From Kocuria sp. (GTDB lineage Bacteria > Actinomycetota > Actinomycetes > Actinomycetales > Micrococcaceae), in assembly GCF_030530945.1 (NCBI RefSeq), contig NZ_JAUMTZ010000009.1, forward strand, positions 29,063 to 93,062: a DNA stretch of 64,000 nt, read 5' to 3'. The notes beneath the pieces were generated by a model. The model did no database searches. It was not told the DNA's origin and saw nothing but the letters and a program-made list of their open reading frames with translations. Position numbers and translations under genes: made by a program. Of this stretch, positions 1 to 8,233 are shown piece after piece (position 1 is the stretch's first letter; every line of letters starts with the position of its first letter).

Positions 1-1057
1 CCTTGTCCTTCTCCGCGGACGTGAAGCGATCCATGAGCCAGGACGCACCGAAGATGCCGATGGGCTTGCCGAAGACCAGCCCGGCGGTCACGCCCAGGGC
101 CACGGAGTCCCGGGCGGCGGAGGAGATGCCCTCCCAGCCGCCCACGGCCACGCCGGCCGAGAAGAACGCGAAGACCGGGATCACCAGGCCGTTGGACAGC
201 GGCCGGAAGCGGTGCTCCAGGGCCGGGGCCAGGCCCAGGCGAGGGTCCTCGCGGCGGATCACCCGCGGCGTCTGCTTCAGCACGGGAACCATGAAGCCCA
301 GCAGCACGCCGGCGATCGTGGCGTGGATCCCGGACTCGTACACGAGCCACCACGTGAGCACGCCGATGGGCAGCAGAATCGCCCAGGCGGCCCAGTGCTT
401 GGCCATGAAGAAGCCCATGAAGCGGTGCGTGAGGACCCAGAACACGGCGAGCAGCACTGCCGCGCCCAGCAGGAACGGGAACTTGACGCTCTCGGTGTAG
501 ACGAACGCGATGATCACGATGGCGATGAGGTCGTCCACGACCGCCAGGGTGAGCAGGAACGTGCGCATGGCCACGGGCAGGGACGAGCCCACCACCGCCA
601 GCACGGAGACCGCGAACGCGATGTCCGTGGCCGTGGGGATCGCCCAGCCGTGCAGCGCGCTTGTCTCAGCCCCGGTGGTCAGGTTCACGGCCAGGAAGAT
701 CAGCGCCGGGACCAGCACGCCGGCGAACGCGGCGACCACGGGCAGCACGGCCTTGCGGATGTTGTGCAGCTCCCCGTCCACGAACTCGGTCTTCAGCTCG
801 AGCCCGGTGAGGAAGAAGAAGATGGCCAGCAGTCCGTCCGAGGCCCAGTGGCCCACGGTGTGCTCCAGGCCGGGGACGTCCCCGGGGCCCAGCTTGGCGT
901 CCCGGAGCCCGAAGTAGACGTCCCCCCACGGGGAGTTGGCCACCACGAGGGCGAGGACCATGGCGATCAGCAGCAGCAGGCCGCCGGTGGTGTCCCGGCG
1001 CAGGAACGCGGCGACGGATGCGCCGGGCTTGGTGGATGGCGGCGTGTCGGTGGTCAC
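1..1057 (-). CDS. nhaA: Na+/H+ antiporter NhaA (3' end cut by window edge)
   Basis: Inner-membrane sodium/proton antiporter for pH and sodium homeostasis. The visible 352 codons read as a hydrophobic multi-span protein with clear NhaA signatures: TATDIAFA near residues 142-149 (its Asp corresponds to Asp133 of the E. coli protein) and VVDDLIAI near 173-180, carrying the adjacent Asp pair that binds the transported ion. The GTG start at 1057 is chosen because GGAG lies about 11 nt upstream; an ATG further up is in another frame. The C-terminus is beyond base 1, so I cannot tell whether it carries the C-terminal thioredoxin-like extension found in some actinobacterial NhaA proteins. Divergent EPS genes nearby appear unrelated. 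Confidence 0.93.
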   Translation of the reverse strand, partial: MTTDTPPSTKPGASVAAFLRRDTTGGLLLLIAMVLALVVANSPWGDVYFGLRDAKLGPGDVPGLEHTVGHWASDGLLAIFFFLTGLELKTEFVDGELHNIRKAVLPVVAAFAGVLVPALIFLAVNLTTGAETSALHGWAIPTATDIAFAVSVLAVVGSSLPVAMRTFLLTLAVVDDLIAIVIIAFVYTESVKFPFLLGAAVLLAVFWVLTHRFMGFFMAKHWAAWAILLPIGVLTWWLVYESGIHATIAGVLLGFMVPVLKQTPRVIRREDPRLGLAPALEHRFRPLSNGLVIPVFAFFSAGVAVGGWEGISSAARDSVALGVTAGLVFGKPIGIFGASWLMDRFTSAEKDK

Positions 1058-1112
1058 GTCGGGTGTCTCCCATCTGGGCCGGTCGTCCGGCCCGTGAGGT
1101 TCGTGGAACGGC

Positions 1113-1150
1113 GCGTGGCCGGGCGGCTCGTCGGCGCCGCCCGGCCACGC
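1113..1150 (-). terminator. Hairpin terminator between the DUF2505 gene and nhaA
   Basis: A perfect 14-bp stem (arms 1113-1126 and 1137-1150) with a 10-nt loop lies just after the stop of the DUF2505 gene and before the nhaA start. It has no clear T-run, as is usual for terminators in GC-rich actinobacteria. Confidence 0.65.
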
Positions 1151-1167
1151 GTGTGCCGTGCTCGGTC

Positions 1168-1668
1168 TCAGTGCTGGGCGATCCAGGCCTCCGCCTGGCG
1201 GGCCTGCAAGGTCAGGGCCTTGCCGATGTAGGGCTCGGCCGCCGCGGCGATCTTCTTGCCGACCAGCGGGATGCTGGCCTGGACCTCGCCGGTGACGTCC
1301 ACGGACGTCTCGGACTCGCCCATGGGCCTGATGCTCTGCTGCGCGGTGGCGCCCACGGGGATGCCCGCGGCCTTGATCTCCGAGCGCACGGCGCGGGAGC
1401 CGTCCGCGGCCGGGGCGTCGTAGGTGTCCACCTGGGTGAACTTCACGCCGTTCTTCACGAACTTCTTCACGGCGTCCGGCAGCTTGTCGGAGCCCATGCT
1501 GCGCACGGTGGTGGCGGTGAAGGCGGTGGAGGTGTCCCCGCTGACCTCGAAGGACTCGAACTGCGTGCCGGCCAGCTCGCTGACGTGGCGGGCGAACGCC
1601 TCGTCCGTGAAGGTCTTCACGACGGTCTCCACGGGGGCCTTGATGGTGGTGGATGCGTTGACAGACAT
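1168..1668 (-). CDS. DUF2505 domain-containing protein
   Basis: A 166-residue soluble protein that reads as a DUF2505 family member, a START/SRPBCC-like fold common in actinobacteria whose biochemical role is not established. Visible family features are the N-terminal beta strand followed by a repeated pattern of short strands, the central FVKNGVKFTQVDTY stretch and the C-terminal amphipathic helix rich in Ala and Gln. The ATG at 1668 is preferred over a frame extending upstream to 1803 because GAGGAGC lies just upstream and the extra residues are Arg/Pro-rich with no domain character. It appears to be a single gene, with a hairpin after its stop. Confidence 0.75.
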   Translation of the reverse strand: MSVNASTTIKAPVETVVKTFTDEAFARHVSELAGTQFESFEVSGDTSTAFTATTVRSMGSDKLPDAVKKFVKNGVKFTQVDTYDAPAADGSRAVRSEIKAAGIPVGATAQQSIRPMGESETSVDVTGEVQASIPLVGKKIAAAAEPYIGKALTLQARQAEAWIAQH

Positions 1669-2038
1669 GGTGCTCCTCGGGGGTCGGTGCCGGTTCGTCG
1701 GTGCCCGTCGGGTGGTGGTCCCGTTGCGGGTGCTGGGCCCATCGTAGTCGCGGGGCCCGGGGGGAGCGGGCCAACCCCTCCGGGTGCCCGCCGCAGGGGG
1801 CACCGCCTTCGCGGGGGACGCGTCACACGGGCAGTGTCCGCCAAAGAAGGGGCACGGATCATGTGCCTGAACGCAAGTTCCGCCACGGTCGGCTCTCTAG
1901 ACTGATCACCGGCCGCCGCGTCCTCGGGTGCGGTACGGCCTGGCTCGGCGGGATGGGGATCCCGCCCTGGGCGCGATGACGCGCACATCCATCGTCGTGC
2001 CGCGGGTGCCACCGCGGGAGCGCAGCCATTGGGGGAAC
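1669..2038. other. Divergent intergenic region upstream of the first EPS block
   Basis: About 370 bases separate the DUF2505 gene from the first glycosyltransferase. It must hold both divergent promoters. A TAGACT at 1898-1903 resembles a -10 box for the rightward genes, but I see no convincing -35 at the right spacing. No gene is supported here; the longer frames are low-complexity Arg/Pro sequence. Confidence 0.4.
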
Positions 2039-3484
2039 ATGTCTTTGCATCAGTTACGCCTGTCCGGACCGAGGTCCGGCCAGCGCACCACGTGGGGTTC
2101 CACCCCCGCGGAGGACCCGCGGGCCGGTGCTCCGGAGCCCACGGCGCGTCGCCGGGTGGTGCTGCACGTGGTCGAGGCCTTCGGCGGCGGCGTGGCCGCC
2201 GCCGTGCGCGACTACGCCCGTGCCACCCCCGAGTGCGAGCACCACCTGCTGTGCCACCTGCGCCCCGAGGCCGTGAACCTGGACGCCCATTGGGACGGTG
2301 ATTTTGCATCGGTGCGCTCCCTTCCCGGGGGACACCTCGCCAACATCAAGGCCACCCGCTGGGCCATTCGGGACGTCAAGCCCGACGTCATCCACTCGCA
2401 CTCCAGCTATGCCGGGGTGTACGCGCGCCTGGCCGTGGGCCACCTCCCGCGCCGACGCCGCGACACCCTCTCCCCGCTGAACGCCCCGCACGCGCCCACC
2501 ACACGGGCCGAGCGCCAGGGGGACCTGCTGAGCGCCGCGCCGTCCACCATGCAGCTGCGCGCGGTCCGCCCGGGGGAACGCTCCGAGGAGCCCGGTCTGC
2601 CCGGCGGCGGGAACGGTCCGTCCGCCGTCGCCGGTGCCCCCCGCGCGGGCGGGCCCCGGAGCGGCGGGAGGGGGCACCGGCTGGTCCGGAACCGTTTCGT
2701 GGACCTCTCACTGGGCGGGATCAAACAGGTCTACACGCCCCACGCCTGGTCCTTCTCGCGCCTGGACCGCTCCCGGCCCGTGCGCCTGGCCTACTGGATG
2801 CTCGAAGGAGCGCTCGCCGCGCGCACGGACGTCCTCGCCGGGTGCTCCAAGGCCGAGAACAACGTGGCCCACTGGGGGCCCATCGCCCCGCACACCGTGT
2901 ACGTGCCCAACATCGCCGAACCCTACGGCGAGGTGCGGGCACGGCCCGCGAAGGGCGAGCGGCTCGTGGTCGCCGGAGCAGGGCGCCTGGCGGCGCAGAA
3001 GGACCCCGTGTTCTTCGTGCAGGCCGTGGAGGCCATCCGCGCGGCGGGGCACGACATCACCCCGCTGTGGATCGGCGGGGGCGACGAGCAGGTGGCGCAG
3101 ATGCTGCGCGAGCACGGTGTGGAGGTGACGGGCTGGGTGGGCCAGGAGGACGTCCGCCGCCACCTGCGGCGCGCCGACGTGTACCTGCACACCGCCAGGT
3201 GGGAGGGCTTCCCCCTGACGGTGCTCGAGGCCGCGCTCAACGACATCCCCGTGATCGTGCGACGCATCCGGGTCTTCGACGACGCGGGGCTGCCGCTCGT
3301 CGTGGACACGCCGGAGGAGGTCGCCGGACGCTGGGACGAGGTCACGGACGAACGGACGAGGGACGAGATCGCGCGCTGGACGCGCGCGGCGCTGTGGGAG
3401 AACTGCCACACGGTCCAGCGGCAACGACTGGGAGAGATCTACGGGGTCGAGGTGCCGCTCGTGGAGCGGGCGGACTCGCACTGA
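2039..3484 (+). CDS. Family 4-type glycosyltransferase with large internal insertion
   Basis: A cytosolic GT-B glycosyltransferase, probably adding a sugar to a lipid-linked EPS intermediate. The N-terminal Rossmann domain starts with VVLHVVEAFGGGVAAAV (residues 40-56) and contains DVIHSHSSYAGVYARL. The C-terminal domain has the donor-binding pattern VYLHTARWEGFPLTVLEAAL, typical of the E-x7-E region. Between the two, residues about 137-228 are a Pro/Gly/Arg-rich insertion with no counterpart in typical family members, after which the fold resumes at VYTPHAWSFSR. The ATG at 2039 follows a GGGGGA; an in-frame ATG at 1976 is possible. It leads the first EPS block, 35 nt before the hydrolase gene. 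Acceptor and donor sugars are unknown. Confidence 0.8.
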   Translation: MSLHQLRLSGPRSGQRTTWGSTPAEDPRAGAPEPTARRRVVLHVVEAFGGGVAAAVRDYARATPECEHHLLCHLRPEAVNLDAHWDGDFASVRSLPGGHLANIKATRWAIRDVKPDVIHSHSSYAGVYARLAVGHLPRRRRDTLSPLNAPHAPTTRAERQGDLLSAAPSTMQLRAVRPGERSEEPGLPGGGNGPSAVAGAPRAGGPRSGGRGHRLVRNRFVDLSLGGIKQVYTPHAWSFSRLDRSRPVRLAYWMLEGALAARTDVLAGCSKAENNVAHWGPIAPHTVYVPNIAEPYGEVRARPAKGERLVVAGAGRLAAQKDPVFFVQAVEAIRAAGHDITPLWIGGGDEQVAQMLREHGVEVTGWVGQEDVRRHLRRADVYLHTARWEGFPLTVLEAALNDIPVIVRRIRVFDDAGLPLVVDTPEEVAGRWDEVTDERTRDEIARWTRAALWENCHTVQRQRLGEIYGVEVPLVERADSH

Positions 3485-3519
3485 TCCCGTGCAACGGGGA
3501 GAGAATTGGGGAGAGAGCA

Positions 3520-5370
3520 ATGACCATGACACAGATGCAGGAGACGGTGGTTCCCACCACCGGCTCGGGGCCCGCAGGGGTGCTGGGCGCGGGGTGCTGG
3601 ACGGGCATGGGCTCGGACGCCACGTTCACGTGGGTGCACACGCCGGAGAACGGGCGCGTCCGCGGGCTGGTGGTGATCGCGCCGCCGGTGGGCCGCGAGC
3701 ACGTGCAGAGCTACCGGGCGGTGCGCCAGCTGGCCATGCTCCTGGCCGGGGCCGGCTACTGCGTGGCCCGTGTGGCCTACCGGGGGGTGGGGGACTCGCA
3801 CGCCCTCACACCCGCCGACGACCTGCCCGGGGTGTGGCGCTCGGACATCCTGGCGGCCACCGCCCAGGCGCGTGAGCTGTGCGGCGTCCAGGACCTGCCC
3901 GTCCACGCGATCGGGTACCGGGTGGGTGCGGCGCTGCTCGCGGGGATCGCGCAGGAGTTCGACCACGTGATCGCGTGGGAGCCCGTGGGCGGGGCCACGT
4001 TCGTCAACCAGTGGTCCCGGCTGCGCCGCGCCACCCTGCCCGAGATCCCCGTGGGCGAGGGTGTGGACCTCATGGGCCTGTGGCTCACGGAGGACCAGGC
4101 CGCCGGTCTGGCCGGGCTGCCGGATCCCCGCAGGATGCGGGAGCTGCCCCCCAACGTGGAGGTCTACCGCGAGACCAGCCAGCCGCGGGCCAAGGTGATG
4201 TACGGCGTGGAGTCGCTCGACGTGCGGGTGCACTACGACGTCCTCGAGGACCTGCTGTGGCGGTTCCCCCGCTCACCCCTGCACCCCCTCACGGGTGACG
4301 GCCGCGGTCCCACGCGCAACGAGTTCCAGTCCCCGGGGGGTGTCGCGTGCGCCGAGGAGATCGTGCAGGTCTCCCCGCGCGGGTACCCCGGGGTGCTCAC
4401 CGGCCCGGTCGCCGCGGCTGCGGCCCACGCGCCGGGCGCGTCCGGTGAATCGGCCCGCGACGGCGTCGCCGCCGGGCGGGCTCCGATCTCCCCGTGGCCG
4501 GGAAAGCCGGTGACGTTCTTCGCCCCGGGTGCCTCCGAGCCGCGGGACGGCTCCGCGCTGTGGTCGGAGACCGCCCGCAGGCTCGCGGGGCAGGGCGTGG
4601 CGAGCCTGCGGGCGGACCGCGACGGCGCCGGGGACCGCGCGCTGCTGTGGTCCGACCGGGACCCGAACCCCTACCGCTACCTCAACGCCCAGGCCCTGCG
4701 GGAGCAGGCGCAGTGGCTCACGGAGGTGTTCCCGGCGGCGGACGTGGTGGCCACGGTCCTGTGCTCGGGGGCGTGGGCCACCCTGCGGGCGGCGCGCGAG
4801 CCCGAGGGGATCGCGGCCCGCTCCCTGATCCTCATCAACCAGAACGAGTGGCGGATGCGTCAGGCGTTCTTCGACGAGCTGCGCCACAGCTACGACGGGG
4901 ACGCCACCCTGCGCGCCCGGGCCGCCGCCGCGGACACGCGGGGCGCCGAGCCCGCCCGCACCCGCCCGCACCCGGCCACCGCCTCCGTGAAACGGCTGCT
5001 CGGCCACGCCGGGACGTGGACCCGGGAGGGGCTCACGCAGGGTCGCCGCACGGCTTCCGCCCTGGTGCACCACCACACCCCGGAGCGCGTGTGGAACCTC
5101 ATGGGACGCTGCCCCGCGGCGTCCATCCCGGACCACGTCCTGGACCGGGCGAGCAGGGACCGGGACGTGGTCCTGCTGGTCGGCCCGCAGGACGAGGCAC
5201 GCTACCGCGAGACCACCGCGGACCGGGCGGTGAACCGGCTGCAGCGGCGCGGCCGGCACATCGTGGACCGGCCCGTGGCCGGGGTGGACCACTCGGTCCT
5301 CTCCCGCACCGCGCGGGACGAGATCGCCCGCCAGCTCGATGAACTCTTCACCCAGTGGAAGGCCCTGTAA
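3520..5370 (+). CDS. Tandem alpha/beta-hydrolase-like EPS-associated protein
   Basis: A 616-residue protein made of two alpha/beta-hydrolase-like halves. Half one (about 35-250) has the typical opening VIAPPVGREHVQSYRAVRQLA and a nucleophile-elbow equivalent GYRVG at 132-136, with Arg where Ser is expected. Half two (about 325-600) opens VTFFAPGASEPRDGSALW and has LCSGAW at 414-419, an imperfect elbow. The layout recalls the two hydrolases (types 1 and 2) found beside EPS genes in exosortase-containing bacteria, here joined in one chain. That similarity is from memory of the families, not a search. Catalysis is therefore doubtful for half one; a binding or scaffolding role is possible. Start ATG at 3520 follows a purine-rich GGGGAGAGAG. 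Confidence 0.65.
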   Translation: MTMTQMQETVVPTTGSGPAGVLGAGCWTGMGSDATFTWVHTPENGRVRGLVVIAPPVGREHVQSYRAVRQLAMLLAGAGYCVARVAYRGVGDSHALTPADDLPGVWRSDILAATAQARELCGVQDLPVHAIGYRVGAALLAGIAQEFDHVIAWEPVGGATFVNQWSRLRRATLPEIPVGEGVDLMGLWLTEDQAAGLAGLPDPRRMRELPPNVEVYRETSQPRAKVMYGVESLDVRVHYDVLEDLLWRFPRSPLHPLTGDGRGPTRNEFQSPGGVACAEEIVQVSPRGYPGVLTGPVAAAAAHAPGASGESARDGVAAGRAPISPWPGKPVTFFAPGASEPRDGSALWSETARRLAGQGVASLRADRDGAGDRALLWSDRDPNPYRYLNAQALREQAQWLTEVFPAADVVATVLCSGAWATLRAAREPEGIAARSLILINQNEWRMRQAFFDELRHSYDGDATLRARAAAADTRGAEPARTRPHPATASVKRLLGHAGTWTREGLTQGRRTASALVHHHTPERVWNLMGRCPAASIPDHVLDRASRDRDVVLLVGPQDEARYRETTADRAVNRLQRRGRHIVDRPVAGVDHSVLSRTARDEIARQLDELFTQWKAL

Positions 5371-5377
5371 ACCGGTT

Positions 5378-6994
5378 ATGACTGATTCGTCCGCCGCGTC
5401 CACCACCTCGTCCGAGACCGGCGCGTCCCGCGTGGGGACCAACATCCTGTGGAACTACATCTCGGGGTTCACGAGCATCTTCGGCCTGCTGCTGCTGTAC
5501 CCGTTCGCGATTGCGATCGTGGGGTCGGACTCCTACGGCCTGTGGGTCATCACCTTCGGTGCCATCCAGCTGCTCACGATGTCCGACTTCGGCCTGGGCA
5601 CGGGGATCGTGCGCACCCTCACGGACCTGCCCGACGACGCCGCCCACCATGAGCGGCGGAGGAGCTTCGTGGGAGTGGCGCTGGGCGTGTTCCTGGTGCT
5701 GGCGGTGGCGCTCACCGCCGTCTACTTCGCGGTGTTCCCGCTGTACCTGACCACCGTGAAGGTGCCCGAGCAGGATCGCCACGCGGTGGTCCCGCTGCTG
5801 CTGGCGGCCGGGTTCACCCTGTTCTTCTCCGTGCTGGGCCGTGCCTGCAACTCCATCCTGTGGGCACTGAACCGCCCGGACATCGAGCGCAAGGCCGCGG
5901 TGGTCTCGATCTTCGCCAGGGGTGCGGGGTATGCCCTGCTGATCCCCCTCCACGGCGGTCTGATCGCGCTGGTGCTCGTGGAGTGCGTCTCCATCCTGAT
6001 CCCGCCGCTGGTCTGCTTCTGGGGGGTCCACCGCCGCTTCGGCGTGCCCCGGACGCTGCCGGGCGCGTGGCGGGAGCAGGGGCGGCCCCTGCTGCGCATG
6101 TCCTCGGTGCTCTCGATCGGCTCGCTGTCCCTGCTGGGCGTGTACCAGCTGCCCCTGTTCATCGTGGGCCCAGCCCTGGGCCTGCACGCGGCCACGGCCT
6201 TCGGCGCCCTCATGCGGGTGTTCCAGAGCTCCCGGCTGGTGGTGAGCTGGATCTCCCTGCCGTTCGCGTACCCCATCAAGAAGTCGCAGGGTGCGCAGGC
6301 CGCGGAGCACATCCGCACCGCCACCACCATCTCCCTGCTGGTGGGGCTGCTGCTCAGCGTGCCTCTGCTGGCCATCCCCACGGAGCTGCTCACCGTGTGG
6401 CTGGGCGATCCGATGGCGTTCGCGGCTCCCGCCCTGGCCATGGTGGTCGTGGGCGTGCTGGGGGAGGCGCTGGGCCAGGTCCCGAACCTGGTGCTCACCC
6501 TGCGGGGCAGCCCCCTGCTCGCCTCCCTGATCAGCCTGGCCACCCTCGTGGTGACCCTTCCCGCCGTGTGGCTCGCGGCCACCACGGGGGACCTCCAGCT
6601 CGTGATGCTGGCCTCGGTGGGGCCGCTGCTGCTCGCGGTGCCGGTGCAGGTCCTCTTCAGCGAGCGCGCCGAGCCCAGCGGCGTCACCGCCGGGCTCGTG
6701 CGCACCTGGGCGCTGATGACCGCGGGCGCCGCCGTCGCGGTGGCCGCGTTCACGGCCCTGGGCAGGGTCCTGCCCCCCATCCCCACCATCGCGGTCTGCG
6801 CCGTGGTGCTCGGGGCGGTGTTCCTGGGGGCGTTCCGGATCATCCGACGCCGTGACCGGGCCATCAACGAGGGCGGTGCGGCTCCGGACGAGGCCGCGGA
6901 GGCCGCCGAGACCGTGGGCCTCGCACCCGTGGGAGCCGCCGCCACCTCGGAGCCGGACGCCGGCACCGGGGGAGGTGCCGGGCGCACCTCCTGA
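5378..6994 (+). CDS. Wzx-like polysaccharide flippase (MATE/MOP superfamily)
   Basis: A 538-residue integral membrane protein with about 12-14 hydrophobic segments, consistent with the MOP-superfamily flippases that move undecaprenyl-linked repeat units across the membrane. The N-terminus NILWNYISGFTSIFGLLLLY and the following VGSDSYGLWVITFGAI are typical of PST/Wzx proteins. It starts 7 nt after the stop of the hydrolase-like gene, so the two are probably co-transcribed. The C-terminal about 50 residues are an Ala/Pro/Gly-rich cytoplasmic tail. It is the only clear flippase in the window, so it may serve both Wzy polymerases, or the ABC exporter at 33-35 kb may handle the other substrate. 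Confidence 0.82.
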   Translation: MTDSSAASTTSSETGASRVGTNILWNYISGFTSIFGLLLLYPFAIAIVGSDSYGLWVITFGAIQLLTMSDFGLGTGIVRTLTDLPDDAAHHERRRSFVGVALGVFLVLAVALTAVYFAVFPLYLTTVKVPEQDRHAVVPLLLAAGFTLFFSVLGRACNSILWALNRPDIERKAAVVSIFARGAGYALLIPLHGGLIALVLVECVSILIPPLVCFWGVHRRFGVPRTLPGAWREQGRPLLRMSSVLSIGSLSLLGVYQLPLFIVGPALGLHAATAFGALMRVFQSSRLVVSWISLPFAYPIKKSQGAQAAEHIRTATTISLLVGLLLSVPLLAIPTELLTVWLGDPMAFAAPALAMVVVGVLGEALGQVPNLVLTLRGSPLLASLISLATLVVTLPAVWLAATTGDLQLVMLASVGPLLLAVPVQVLFSERAEPSGVTAGLVRTWALMTAGAAVAVAAFTALGRVLPPIPTIAVCAVVLGAVFLGAFRIIRRRDRAINEGGAAPDEAAEAAETVGLAPVGAAATSEPDAGTGGGAGRTS

Positions 6995-7034
6995 GGAGCC
7001 AGAGCGCGCGCACAGGGGCCGACCCCCCGCACGC

Positions 7035-7073
7035 AACGACGACGCCGCCCGGAACCCGGGCGGCGTCGTCGTT
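7035..7073. terminator. Bidirectional terminator hairpin
   Basis: A perfect 18-bp stem with a 3-nt loop sits in the gap between the convergent flippase and glycosyltransferase genes. Its 5' arm begins AACGACGACGCCGC, a core that recurs in the hairpin at 25265-25320. Confidence 0.85.
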
Positions 7074-7106
7074 CGGTGGGTGCGCCCGCGGTGCGGGCGG
7101 CGGGCC

Positions 7107-8192
7107 TCAGCGGGCCCCGAGCAGCTCCCGGTAGAGCTCGCGGTAGCGCTCGGAGGTGCGCTGCACGTCGAACTGCTCCCTCGCCAGCTCCCAGCTGCGC
7201 CGCCGCACGTCCGCGCGCCGCTCCCGCGGCAGGGAGAGGTACCGGCTCACGGCGTCCCCGAGCGCCTGCGGGTCGCGCACCGGGACCACGGACTCGCGCT
7301 CCACCGCGAGCACCTCGGCGTCCCCGGTGTCCGTGGTGACCACGGGGACCCCCTCGCTCAGGGCCTCGATGCCGGCCATGGGCAGCGCCTCGTGGTTGCT
7401 GGAGAACACGACCGCGTGGGCCGAGCGGATCAGCGACCGCACGTCACCCACGGACCCCAGCAGGCGCACGCTGTCCCGGATGCCGAGGCGGTGCAGCTCG
7501 TCCGTGAGCTCGGTGTTGTCGTCGTCCACCAGGTGCCCCGCGCACACCAGCTGCGCCTCCGGGTGGGTCTGCAGCACCCGGGCGAAGGCCTGGAAGAGCA
7601 CGGGGTGGTCCTTGGCCTCGGCGTAGCGGGCCAGGTGCAGCACCACGGGAGGGCCCTCGGGCTCCGGCACGGGGGCCGCCGCGGTGACCGTCCCGTTGTG
7701 GATCAGCCGGATCCGGTCCGCCGGGAAGCGGTACCCGAAGTCCACGGCGAAGTTCTTGGCGGAGCGGGAGCAGGCCACCACCGCGTCCAGGCGGGTGGAC
7801 AGCCGGGCCACGAGCTTCCAGACCACGCCGGCCACCGAGCCCGAGGCCACGTTGAGGCTGGAGTGCAGGGTGGAGACGCGCACCGCGCCGTGGGGGGTGA
7901 TCGCGTTGAGCAGGTCCGACTGGTGCAGGTGGGAGTGCACCACGTCGATCCCCAGCTCCCGCACGAGACGGCGGATCTCGCGGATGGCGGCGGCGGGCAC
8001 CACGGAACGGCGGGTCATCCCCGCGTAGGTGGTGCTCGTGGCGGCCACCTCGAGCCGCGGGGAGAGGCCGCCGGGGGAGAGGAGCACGAGCAGGTGGGCC
8101 TCGTCCTCGGGCTGCCGGGCAAGCAGCAGCTGCTCGATGAGCGTCTGGGCCCCGCCCGTCTCGGCGTCGTTGACAATGTGGAGAACGCGCAC
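7107..8192 (-). CDS. Family 4 glycosyltransferase
   Basis: A 361-residue GT-B glycosyltransferase. It opens VRVLHIVNDAETGGAQTLIEQLL, the usual GT4 first strand and helix, followed by DVVHSHLHQSDLLNAI. The C-terminal domain has VVFSSNHEALPMAGIEALSEGVPVV, the donor-phosphate binding helix. The GTG start at 8192 has AAAGGA about 7 nt upstream; the much longer upstream frame runs out of phase through the next gene and is not real. It is the last gene of a leftward operon with the polymerase, another glycosyltransferase and a Wzz-like gene (11.6 to 7.1 kb). Donor sugar is unknown. Confidence 0.85.
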   Translation of the reverse strand: MRVLHIVNDAETGGAQTLIEQLLLARQPEDEAHLLVLLSPGGLSPRLEVAATSTTYAGMTRRSVVPAAAIREIRRLVRELGIDVVHSHLHQSDLLNAITPHGAVRVSTLHSSLNVASGSVAGVVWKLVARLSTRLDAVVACSRSAKNFAVDFGYRFPADRIRLIHNGTVTAAAPVPEPEGPPVVLHLARYAEAKDHPVLFQAFARVLQTHPEAQLVCAGHLVDDDNTELTDELHRLGIRDSVRLLGSVGDVRSLIRSAHAVVFSSNHEALPMAGIEALSEGVPVVTTDTGDAEVLAVERESVVPVRDPQALGDAVSRYLSLPRERRADVRRRSWELAREQFDVQRTSERYRELYRELLGAR

Positions 8193-8233
8193 GCGGCGGT
8201 CCTTTCTGGTGGCGGTCGGTGGATTCTCGGTGC

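Noticed and set aside
666..1148. A frame starting with an ATG at 1148 across the nhaA 5' end.
   Set aside because: The nhaA frame from GTG 1057 carries the conserved motifs; this one is Arg/Gly-rich and out of phase.
5348..7036. A 562-codon open frame opposite the flippase.
   Set aside because: The flippase shows clear membrane helices and codon structure; the opposite frame is Gln/Gly/His/Arg-rich noise.
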